Under the pieces are notes generated by a model. That model was given only the letters and a program-made list of their open reading frames with translations, had not been told where the DNA came from and did no database searches. Both the position numbers and the translations under genes were made by a program. Positions 1-8,953 of a stretch of DNA of 61,088 nt are shown piece by piece. The stretch is from Collinsella sp944321445 (lineage in GTDB: Bacteria > Actinomycetota > Coriobacteriia > Coriobacteriales > Coriobacteriaceae), in assembly GCF_030371825.1 (NCBI RefSeq), contig NZ_JAUDDM010000011.1. One strand, 5' to 3'. Positions within the stretch are counted from its first letter, which is position 1. Each line of letters begins with the position of its first letter.

Positions 1-28
1 CGCCCCGTCCCCAGAGAGGCCAGCGGCT
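1..28. repeat. Right arm of an intergenic inverted repeat cut by the window edge
   Basis: The first bases match the outer part of the right arm of the 54-bp inverted repeat at 7354-7474 (CCCCGTCCCCAGAGAGGCCAG). The same sequence in left-arm orientation starts at 61052. This appears to be a dispersed palindrome family; only half of this copy is visible. Confidence 0.7.
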
Positions 29-36
29 TTCGGTTG

Positions 37-885
37 CTACCAAGCGAGGAATGCCCAGCGCACGATGCGTTCGTGGTCGAGCATGTAGCGGCCCTGAGGA
101 GCGCCCTTCTCGCCGGGCTCGCCCACATGGGGGTTCTCCACCATATGCCGCTTCAGGTACGATCGCAGCTCATCGACTTTGTTTTCATTGCCGTCCTCGA
201 GCATGCGTGCGAAGTCGGCGAGGCCCTCTTCGAGCGAATCGAAGGTGTCGTGGCGCGGCGAGTCGATGTAGCGAACCTCAGGCTTCTCACCCATCTGTAC
301 CAAGATGTTGAAGGCATACACGTAGTCGCGGCTATGCGTAACCGAAGCCCCAATAGCCTCCATGATGTGCTCGTCACAATGCGGCCCCGCCCCAGCGACA
401 AGCGTGACGCACCGCCGACGCCGCGCAACAGCCGTAAGCTTTCCCAGCGCCGCTTTCAAATTGGACGTGGTAATGGAGCGGCTGGCAAGCGCTACATCAA
501 CAGATCCCGGCGCAAGCCCCGCGGCTTCCCAGTCATCATCCCACGCTACGCAAACCGGTCGCACAAGCCTCTCGACGCCGTAATACGCACTGCCCTCCTG
601 CAGTGTCTCGAGCATGCGGGGCGAAAAATCAGCCGCGACCACGTGATGCCCGCCGCGCGCAAGCGGAATGGCCAACGACCCGGCTCCGCACCCCATATCG
701 AGCACGGATTCCCCAGGCAGAATCTGCGCAAGCTCCAAAAACGCCTGCGCATACGGATGCGTCTCGCGCGGACGGAAGTGCTTGGCCTTGGCATCCCAAT
801 ACGAAGGATCGTCAGCAGGTCGCCGATGCCGCTGCAGCAGCATCCACTCCTCATTCCAATCCGTCTCCAATAGCTGAGACCTCAT
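37..885 (-). CDS. Class I SAM-dependent methyltransferase
   Basis: Predicted cytoplasmic methyltransferase of 282 residues with a Rossmann-fold SAM-binding domain. Motif I is VLDMGCGAGSLAIPLA near residue 60, followed by an acidic motif II region (VVAADFSPRM), as in the methyltransferase 11/12 families. The C-terminal half has no recognisable substrate domain, so the acceptor is unknown. I chose the ATG at 885 because a GGGGGT stretch lies 5 nt upstream; a TTG at 900 in the same frame has no such site. It is transcribed leftwards, and no functional partner is visible next to it. Confidence 0.8.
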   Translation of the reverse strand: MRSQLLETDWNEEWMLLQRHRRPADDPSYWDAKAKHFRPRETHPYAQAFLELAQILPGESVLDMGCGAGSLAIPLARGGHHVVAADFSPRMLETLQEGSAYYGVERLVRPVCVAWDDDWEAAGLAPGSVDVALASRSITTSNLKAALGKLTAVARRRRCVTLVAGAGPHCDEHIMEAIGASVTHSRDYVYAFNILVQMGEKPEVRYIDSPRHDTFDSLEEGLADFARMLEDGNENKVDELRSYLKRHMVENPHVGEPGEKGAPQGRYMLDHERIVRWAFLAW

Positions 886-980
886 CGCACCCCCACTCAA
901 AACGCGCGGTGCTTGTCACCGCGCACCAAATTCAATACCCCGCAAGAACCGTACCCACGCCACCACCGCCGTCCCACTGT

Positions 981-1196
981 GGCGGACGCTTCCCGGCGCC
1001 GCCGACCTGCGGGGACGTTGTTGCAGCAGCGGGGAGCACAGTCAAGGTCCGCCGCGAGTTCCGCACGCAAAGGAGAGCCCAGTGGGCTCTCCGTCTTGCG
1101 CAGGATTGTTTGAGCGCCGGACCTCGACTGTGCTCCCCGCGGTCGAGCGAAAACCTAGTTCTTCAGCGAGTTGAGCGGCGCCGGGAAGCGTCCGCC
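981..1196. repeat. Nested hairpin element built on an inverted copy of a gene 3' end
   Basis: There are three nested palindromes. The outer arms are 981-1001 and 1176-1196, a perfect 21 bp; the right arm is coding sequence near the end of the UPF0210 gene, so the left arm is an inverted copy of that gene end. The middle arms are 1029-1051 and 1118-1140, about 21 of 23 matching. A small central hairpin is GGAGAGCCC/GGGCTCTCC at 1072-1092. The element fills the spacer between two minus-strand genes and could act as a terminator, although there is no U-tract. Confidence 0.75.
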
Positions 1197-2519
1197 GCGG
1201 TGGGCGAACACGGTGCCGGCGTGGGGGTTCACCGGCATGATGGGTGCGCGTCCGAACAGTCCGCCGTAGTCGACGGACTCGCCCAGGCCCTTGCCGATGG
1301 CCGGAATGATGCGCACAGCCGTGGTCTTGTTGTTGATGACGCCGATGGCCATCTCGTCGGCGATGATGCCCGCGATGGTCTCGACGCTCGTATCGCCGGG
1401 GATGGCGATCATGTCCAGGCCCACGGAGCACACGCAGGTCATGGCCTCGAGCTTCTCGAGCGAAAGCGCGCCGGCCTCGACGGCCTCGATCATACCGGCA
1501 TCCTCGGACACGGGGATGAACGCGCCGGACAGGCCGCCCACGCTGGAGCTAGCCATGACGCCGCCCTTCTTCACGGCGTCGTTCAGCATGGCGAGCGCAC
1601 AGGTGGTGCCGGGGCCGCCGCAGGTGCCCACGCCGATGATCTCGAGGATGCGCGCCACGGAGTCGCCGATGGCGGGCGTCGGGGCGAGCGACAGGTCGAC
1701 GATGCCCTTCTCCACGCCCAGACGGCGGGCGGCCTCGCGGCTCATGAGCTCGCCGGCACGGGTGATCTTGAAGGCAGTCTGCTTGATCTTCTCGGCCACG
1801 TCCATCATGCTCGCGGAATCGGGCAGCTGCTCGAGCGCGGCGGCCATGACGCCGGGGCCCGAGACGCCCACGTTGATGACGGCGTCGGCCTCGCCGGAGC
1901 CGTGCGTGGCGCCGGCCATGAAGGGGGAGTCCTCAACCATGTTGGCGAAGACGACGAACTTCGAGGCGCCGACGGACTCGCGGTCGGCGGTAAGGCGCGC
2001 GGAATCCAGCACGGTCTGTGCGACCATGAGGACGGCGTCCATGTTGATGCCGGCGCGCAGGCTCGCGACGTTCACGCTCGAGCACACGCGGCTTGTCTGG
2101 GCGAGCGCCTCGGGGATGCTCTGGATGAGGCGACGGTCGCCGTCGCCGATGCCCTTGTGTACCAGCGCGGAGAAACCGCCCAGGTAGTCGATGCCGAGCG
2201 TCTCTGCGGCACGGTCGAGCGCGTGCGCAAGCGGGGTGAGGTCCTCGTCGGGGCAGGCGGCGGCGATCTGTGCAATCGGCGTCACGGAGACGCGCTTGTT
2301 CACAATGGGGATGCCGTACTCGCGCTCGAGAGCCGTTGCGGTGGGCACCAGCTGCTCGGCCGTCTTCGTGATGCGGTCGTAGACCTTGGTGCACATGCGG
2401 TCGAGGTTCTCGTCGGCGCAGCCCATGAGCGAGATGCCCATGGTGATGGTGCGGATGTCCAGGTGCTGCTCGGAAACCATGTCGCGTGTTTCGGCGATCT
2501 CTGCCGGCGTGATGGCCAT
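1155..2519 (-). CDS. UPF0210/DUF711 family protein (PFL-like)
   Basis: A 454-residue protein of the conserved UPF0210 (DUF711) family, annotated as PFL family because of a fold resemblance to pyruvate formate-lyase; its biochemical role is not established. The whole family length is present. Typical features are the Gly-rich stretch GVGTCGGPGTTCALAMLN and the motif KKGGVMASSSVGGLSGAF. The ATG at 2519 follows a clear GAAGGAG site. Members often sit beside a small ACT-domain protein, but none is seen here. The last 15 codons include the right arm of the hairpin element at 981-1196. Confidence 0.85.
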   Translation of the reverse strand: MAITPAEIAETRDMVSEQHLDIRTITMGISLMGCADENLDRMCTKVYDRITKTAEQLVPTATALEREYGIPIVNKRVSVTPIAQIAAACPDEDLTPLAHALDRAAETLGIDYLGGFSALVHKGIGDGDRRLIQSIPEALAQTSRVCSSVNVASLRAGINMDAVLMVAQTVLDSARLTADRESVGASKFVVFANMVEDSPFMAGATHGSGEADAVINVGVSGPGVMAAALEQLPDSASMMDVAEKIKQTAFKITRAGELMSREAARRLGVEKGIVDLSLAPTPAIGDSVARILEIIGVGTCGGPGTTCALAMLNDAVKKGGVMASSSVGGLSGAFIPVSEDAGMIEAVEAGALSLEKLEAMTCVCSVGLDMIAIPGDTSVETIAGIIADEMAIGVINNKTTAVRIIPAIGKGLGESVDYGGLFGRAPIMPVNPHAGTVFAHRGGRFPAPLNSLKN

Positions 2520-2658
2520 GGGGACTCCTTCGTTCGTTGAAGTGCATGCAATGCTTGATTCATTCTAACGAACCGCCCGCGCAAGCGTGCGGTCGCACCG
2601 TGGATAAACCATGCCGTCACAGGCGGCATGTCGCTCGCACGTGTTGCGGCGGCGCATG

Positions 2659-2797
2659 CTAGCCGCCGAAGACCTCCTCGGCGATGCGCGCGGCTTCGGC
2701 GGCGTCCTTCGCATAGAAGTCCGCCCCGATCTGCGCAGCGTATTCCGGCGTGAGCACGGCACCGCCCACCAGCACCTTTACGTCTGGCGCCTCGGCG
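2659..2797 (-). pseudogene. Duplicated 3' end of metH (last ~46 codons)
   Basis: This 139-bp block repeats metH bases 3007-3145 in the same orientation, 348 bp away, with only a few differences (the C-terminus reads EEVFGG instead of EEVFEA). Homology starts abruptly at the Ala-Glu-Ala-Pro-Asp codons of the B12-binding domain and ends at the stop codon. It has no start site and cannot form a domain on its own. A palindrome at 2823-2894 lies between the two copies. Confidence 0.85.
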
Positions 2798-2822
2798 GAC
2801 AGGTAAAGGCCGCGCGTTCCGA

Positions 2823-2894
2823 AAACGATTCGAGCATTTGTAAGATTTGCTACCCCTGATTCGGCAGCAAATCTTACAAATGCTCGAATCGTTT
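2823..2894. repeat. Perfect 29-bp inverted repeat
   Basis: Arms 2823-2851 and 2866-2894 are perfectly complementary, with a 14-nt loop. The sequence is A+T-richer than its surroundings. It lies in the insert between metH and the copy of the metH 3' end. Confidence 0.9.
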
Positions 2895-3006
2895 CGCGAG
2901 GCGGGTCCTTGGGACGATGTCACGTGCCGCCCCGCCGCCGCAGGCTCGTTCCAAAAGAGGCCAATGTGGCGCGAAGCACACCCCGTCCCAGGAGACGCCA
3001 GACGTG

Positions 3007-5481
3007 CTACGCCTCAAAGACCTCCTCGGCGATGCGCGCTGCCTCGGCGGCGTCCTTCGCATAGAAGTCCGCCCCGATCTGCGCGGCGTATTCCGGCGTG
3101 AGCACGGCACCGCCCACCAGCACCTTTACGTCTGGCGCCTCGGCGTGCAGCAGCGCGATGGTTTCCTCCATGCTCTTAACCGTGGTGGTCATGAGCGCCG
3201 AGAGCCCCACCAGGCGCACGCCGCGTGCGCGCACGGTGTCGAGAATCTCCTGCGGGTCCACATCGCGCCCGAGGTCGAATACGGTGTAGCCGTAGTTGTC
3301 GAGCAGCATCTTCACGATGTTTTTGCCGATGTCGTGGATGTCACCCTTGACGGTGGCGAGGCAGATGGGGCCCTTGCCCGCGATGCTGCCGGCGGGCATA
3401 TGCGCACGGATGGTATCGAAACCCACGCGTGCCGCTTCGGCTGAGGCCATGAGCTGCGGAAGGAAGTACGTTCCTTGGTCGAAAAGCACGCCCACCTCGT
3501 CGAGGGCGGGGATAAACCGGCTGTTGATGAGTTCCAGCGGGTCGGTGGTCGCCAGCAGCTGCTCGGTTGCAGCCTTCATCTCGCCTTTGCGGCCGGAAAG
3601 GATGAGGCAGCGGATAGGGTCGCCACCCTCATCGAGCGCAGGCGCGCCACCGCCCGTGGCCGTGCCCGCGGCCGCCGCATCGCCTCCCGCAATCGGCACC
3701 TTGTACGGATCGCCCCAGCCGGCATAGCGTTCGATGTAGGCCGCCGACCCCTCGTCCTCGGCGTTGAGCACGCGGAAGCTGCGGACAACGTCCATATAGC
3801 GCGCAGATCCAGGGTTCATGATGGGCGCATCCAGCCCCGCGCCGAATGCGGCGGCCAAAAACGTCGCGTTCATGAGCTCGCGCGCAGGTAGGCCGAAGCT
3901 GATGTTCGACACGCCGAGTGCGCACTTCACGCCCAGCTGCTCGCGGCACGCGCTCACGGCGCGCAGGATGCCCAGCGCCTGCTGCTGGTTGGTCGATGCG
4001 GTCATGACCAGGCAGTCGATGAGGATGCGCTCGGGCCCGATGCCGTAGCGGGCGGCCTCGTTCACGATGCGCCGCGCGATGGCCACGCGCGCCTCGGCGG
4101 TCTCGGGAATGCCGTCCTCGTCCAGCGTGAGGCCGATGACGTTCGCGCCGTAATGGGCCGCGATGGGCAGGATGGTATCGAGGCTTTCGCGTTTGCCGTT
4201 CACCGAGTTGATGATGGCGCTGCCGGCGTAGCGGCGCACGGCAGCCTCGATGGCGGCCGGGTCGGTGGAATCGATCTGCAGCGGGAGCACCGTGGACGCC
4301 TGGAGCTGCTCGCACACGCGCGGCAGCAGGACGACCTCGTCGAGCTCGGGCATGCCCACGTTCACGTCAAGGATATCGGCGCCCTGTTCCTGCTGGCTAA
4401 TGCCCTGGCCCACCACGTAGTCCAGGTCGCCGGCGCGCAGGGCCGCCTGCAGGCGCTTTTTGCCCGTGGGGTTGATGCGCTCGCCGATGACGGCGATGCG
4501 CTGCTCTGCGCAGGGGAGCACCACGGCGCGCTGGGCGCTCGTGACGGTGAAGGCGGGCTCCATGCTGCGCTGCTGTGGCGTGCGGTCGCGCACGATGTCC
4601 GTAAGCAGGCGGATGTAGTTCGGGTTGGTGCCGCAGCAGCCACCGATGATGCCGACGCCGTCGTCGACCATGCCGCGCACGGCTGCGGCATAGGCGGTGG
4701 GGTCGATATCGTAAACCGTGCGTCCATCCTCCACATGCGGCAGGCCGGCGTTTGCCTGCACCATCACGGGCTTTTCGGTGACGGCGAGCATGCGCGCGGC
4801 AAGAGGCCGCAGCTCGGCGGGGCCAAGCGAGCAGTTGATGCCCACGACGTCGGCGCCCAGGGCGTCGAGCGTGATCGCCGCGACCTCGGGCGAGGTGCCC
4901 AAAAACGTGCGGCCGTCTTCCTCAAAGGTCATGGTGGCGAAGATGGGCAGGTCGGAGTTCTCCTTGGCGGCGAGCACCGCGGCGCGAATCTCCGCCAGAT
5001 CGGTCATGGTCTCGATGACGAACAGGTCTACGCCCGCGGTAGCGGCGGCGCGCACCTGCTGCGCAAACAGGTTGTAAGCCTCGTCGAACGAGAGGGTTCC
5101 CATGGGGCGCATGAGGGCGCCCAGAGGGCCGATGTCACCCGCCACGTAGCGCGCGCCGGATGCCCGGGCGCACCGCACGGCGGCGTCGAAGATCTCCTCC
5201 ACCGTCGCCGCATCGCCCAGCTTGTGCGCGTTGGCGCCGAAGGTGTTGGTGGTCACGACCTCGCTGCCCGCAGCGACATAGGCCGCATGCACGGCGGTGA
5301 TGGCGTCTGGCTCCGAGAGGTTCAACAACTCCGGCAGCGCACCCGCCTCCAGGCCCGCCGCCTGCAGCATGGTGCCCATACCGCCGTCGAACAGCAGATG
5401 GCGGCGCCCCTCGAGTGCAGCGCGCAAGTCGTCGTCGGCAATGCGGAGGGTATCGAGCGTACGCGGCGTGAAAGCGGTCAT
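3007..5481 (-). CDS. metH: Methionine synthase, cobalamin-dependent, without activation domain
   Basis: Transfers a methyl group from 5-methyl-THF through cobalamin to homocysteine. Of 824 residues, the order is a homocysteine methyltransferase domain with zinc cysteines (GINCSLGP near 215, GGCCGTNP near 280), a pterin-binding domain (~330-590), a helical cap, and a B12-binding domain with the axial-His motif DIHDIG near 715. The C-terminal reactivation domain of the E. coli-type enzyme (~1200 residues) is missing and is encoded by the next gene upstream. The ATG at 5481 follows AAAGGACC; an upstream in-frame start at 5583 would overlap that gene. Third gene of an operon with metF. Confidence 0.93.
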   Translation of the reverse strand: MTAFTPRTLDTLRIADDDLRAALEGRRHLLFDGGMGTMLQAAGLEAGALPELLNLSEPDAITAVHAAYVAAGSEVVTTNTFGANAHKLGDAATVEEIFDAAVRCARASGARYVAGDIGPLGALMRPMGTLSFDEAYNLFAQQVRAAATAGVDLFVIETMTDLAEIRAAVLAAKENSDLPIFATMTFEEDGRTFLGTSPEVAAITLDALGADVVGINCSLGPAELRPLAARMLAVTEKPVMVQANAGLPHVEDGRTVYDIDPTAYAAAVRGMVDDGVGIIGGCCGTNPNYIRLLTDIVRDRTPQQRSMEPAFTVTSAQRAVVLPCAEQRIAVIGERINPTGKKRLQAALRAGDLDYVVGQGISQQEQGADILDVNVGMPELDEVVLLPRVCEQLQASTVLPLQIDSTDPAAIEAAVRRYAGSAIINSVNGKRESLDTILPIAAHYGANVIGLTLDEDGIPETAEARVAIARRIVNEAARYGIGPERILIDCLVMTASTNQQQALGILRAVSACREQLGVKCALGVSNISFGLPARELMNATFLAAAFGAGLDAPIMNPGSARYMDVVRSFRVLNAEDEGSAAYIERYAGWGDPYKVPIAGGDAAAAGTATGGGAPALDEGGDPIRCLILSGRKGEMKAATEQLLATTDPLELINSRFIPALDEVGVLFDQGTYFLPQLMASAEAARVGFDTIRAHMPAGSIAGKGPICLATVKGDIHDIGKNIVKMLLDNYGYTVFDLGRDVDPQEILDTVRARGVRLVGLSALMTTTVKSMEETIALLHAEAPDVKVLVGGAVLTPEYAAQIGADFYAKDAAEAARIAEEVFEA

Positions 5482-5569
5482 AGGTGGTCCTTTGTGCGAC
5501 GGGTGGAAGGGCGGACAGATACTATTGTCCCACGAGGGGTGGCGGCCGGAAATCGAAACCTCGGTGTCC

Positions 5570-6355
5570 TCAGCCTTGCGCATAACAGGTGGTCCCGCGC
5601 GCTCGGAAGGCGCATGCGCTTCGTACCCGGCAGGTCGCGCAGGTGGGGCGCATGTCCGCAGCGTGTGCGTCGCCCTCGAAGAGTCCTATGAGCGCCGTCA
5701 CGCTCTTGGAAGGCAGCAGCAGGTGCGAAGGCGTGACGGTGAGACCGATGAGCCGCGTTGCGTCGAGCGCCGCGACGATGGCGTCTTGCGCATCGAGTGG
5801 GCAATCGCCGTATCCGCAGGAAAAGCGCCAGTTCGAGGCAAGGCCCAGGTCCTGGGCAACGCGCTTCACGGCGCTGTCCATCGCGCCGACGGCCGCCTCG
5901 ACGTATGCGGAGCACGCCGCATCGAGAATCGTGGCATCCAGCGGGTTCTGCCCACCCAGCGTGCGCAGGCGCCGCTCGCTCTCCATACCCAGCGTGCAGG
6001 CCAGCATGGCGCAATACGAGGCATCTTTCAGGTGGCGGAACGCGTCGCGGCCCACAAGCTCCACCGTGGTTCCCGCAAGGCGGATGCACGGATTTCCCGC
6101 GGCGTCACATGCGCGTGCGTCCACAGGGAAGACCCGCCGCACGCCACGCGGAGATACGCTTCGCTCCAGTTCCGCCGCGATGCGCTCGATGCGCGCCGAG
6201 AGCCCCTCGTCCACATCCTGTCCGGTATAGCCCAGGTAGCGCAGCATCTCGGCACGGTTTATGCGCGGGCGCTCCGCAGGCTCGGGGCGATAGAGCACGG
6301 GCGCGGCGAGCGGTGCGGGAACGGTAGCGCCGTCGATGTTTGGGGAGGATTCCAC
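5570..6355 (-). CDS. Stand-alone methionine synthase activation-domain protein
   Basis: A 261-residue protein resembling the C-terminal SAM-binding activation domain of MetH, which binds SAM and lets oxidised cobalamin be reductively methylated. Recognisable parts are the N-terminal helix with MLRYLGYTGQ, the central GRDAFRHLKDA segment, and GYGDCPLDAQ, where the family has the SAM-contacting region near the end. The C-terminus carries a cysteine-rich tail (CATCRVRSAC...C) that could bind metal or an Fe-S cluster; that is inference. It starts with GTG 12 nt after the metF stop and ends about 90 nt before metH, so the reactivation domain is supplied in trans from the same transcript. Confidence 0.82.
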   Translation of the reverse strand: MESSPNIDGATVPAPLAAPVLYRPEPAERPRINRAEMLRYLGYTGQDVDEGLSARIERIAAELERSVSPRGVRRVFPVDARACDAAGNPCIRLAGTTVELVGRDAFRHLKDASYCAMLACTLGMESERRLRTLGGQNPLDATILDAACSAYVEAAVGAMDSAVKRVAQDLGLASNWRFSCGYGDCPLDAQDAIVAALDATRLIGLTVTPSHLLLPSKSVTALIGLFEGDAHAADMRPTCATCRVRSACAFRARGTTCYAQG

Positions 6356-6367
6356 GGCTTGTCGGCC

Positions 6368-7243
6368 CTACCCGCGCAGGGCGCTCATGGCGGCTGCAGC
6401 CACGTCTGCGCGGTTCATGGTGTACACATGCAGACCGTCGACGCCATGGGCGGCCAGGTCTTCCAGCTGGCGGCACGCGTACTCGATGCCCGCCGCACGC
6501 AGGCTCTCCGGGTCGTCCTCAAAGCGGGCAAGAATCTTGATCACGGGGGCGGGCAGCGACGCCGCGCAGGTGAACACCATGCGCGTGACCTGCTGCTTGC
6601 TCGTGAAGGGCATGATGCCCACCGTGATGGGGATGGTGATGCCCGCGGCGTCGGCGAGCTCGCGGAAGCGATAGAAGTACTCGTTATCGAAGAAGAGCTG
6701 CGTGACCAAAAAACTTGCGCCCGCATCCTGCTTTTGGCGCAGGTGCTTCACGGAGGTCGGCAGGTCGTCGCAGGTGAGGTGGCCTTCGGGGTATGCCGCG
6801 CCGCCCACGCAGAACCCGGCGTCCACCAGGGCCGGCACTAGGTCCTTGGCATAGGGGAAGGCGATGTCGCCCGCCTCGGCCTCGCTCATGCCGGCGGGCA
6901 GGTCGCCGCGAAGTGCCAGTACGTTCTCGATGCCGGCGTCCATGAACTCAAGGATCTTCTCGGCAAGCGTCTCGCGCGTAAGCGAGATGCAGGTGAGGTG
7001 CGCGACGGTGGAAATGTTGAATTCCGACGAGATCATCGAGGCGATCTGTGCCGTTGCGGCGGAGTTACCCGACCCGCCCGCGGAGTAGGTGACGCTGATG
7101 AAATCGGGTGCCAGGGATGCGAAGCCGCTCGCGACCTCGCGGGCGCGCTCCAAGGTGAGCTCGCCTTTGGGCGGGAACATCTCGAACGAGACGGGTTGGG
7201 TGCCGTTGGCGCGGGCCTCGGCGAAGATCTGGTCGACTCTCAT
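6368..7243 (-). CDS. metF: Methylenetetrahydrofolate reductase
   Basis: FAD enzyme of 291 residues that reduces 5,10-methylene-THF to 5-methyl-THF, the methyl donor for the methionine synthase downstream. The N-terminal motif VSFEMFPPKGE carries the catalytic Glu, followed by the TIM-barrel motifs FISVTYSAGGSGN and ENVLALRGDLP, typical of the family. The ATG at 7243 has a GGGGG Shine-Dalgarno sequence; an extension to 7318 would run into the palindrome region and lacks a ribosome site. First gene of metF - activation domain - metH. I see no cobalamin or SAM riboswitch in the short upstream region. Confidence 0.93.
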   Translation of the reverse strand: MRVDQIFAEARANGTQPVSFEMFPPKGELTLERAREVASGFASLAPDFISVTYSAGGSGNSAATAQIASMISSEFNISTVAHLTCISLTRETLAEKILEFMDAGIENVLALRGDLPAGMSEAEAGDIAFPYAKDLVPALVDAGFCVGGAAYPEGHLTCDDLPTSVKHLRQKQDAGASFLVTQLFFDNEYFYRFRELADAAGITIPITVGIMPFTSKQQVTRMVFTCAASLPAPVIKILARFEDDPESLRAAGIEYACRQLEDLAAHGVDGLHVYTMNRADVAAAAMSALRG

Positions 7244-7353
7244 GGCGCCCCCTTGGTTCGCGAGAAGCATAGTAGGGAGCATCATACACCGCGAGCAGCG
7301 GTATCGTGCACGTCGCACCGGCGCGAAACGCGTTGTTCACGGGCTGAATGGAG

Positions 7354-7474
7354 CTGGCCTCTCTGGGGACGGGGGCGGGAGACGCCAACTCGGCCTGCGA
7401 CGCACTTTTCCTCCGGGGAGAAGTGCGTCGCAGGCCGAGTTGGCGTCTCCCGCCCCCGTCCCCAGAGAGGCCAG
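7354..7474. repeat. Perfect 54-bp inverted repeat
   Basis: Arms 7354-7407 and 7421-7474 are exact reverse complements, with a 13-nt loop. The inner part carries the motif GACGCACTT/AAGTGCGTC, shared with hairpins at 43596 and 51849. The outer part is shared with fragments at both window edges. It lies downstream of gltD and upstream of metF, so it could end gltBD transcription. Confidence 0.95.
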
Positions 7475-7489
7475 CCAAAAGGGGGCAGG

Positions 7490-8945
<1,456 letters not shown>

Positions 8946-8953
<8 letters not shown>

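Noticed and set aside
7244..7489. Cobalamin or SAM riboswitch before metF
   Set aside because: The space is almost filled by the 54-bp palindrome, and none of the conserved B12-box or SAM aptamer blocks can be found.
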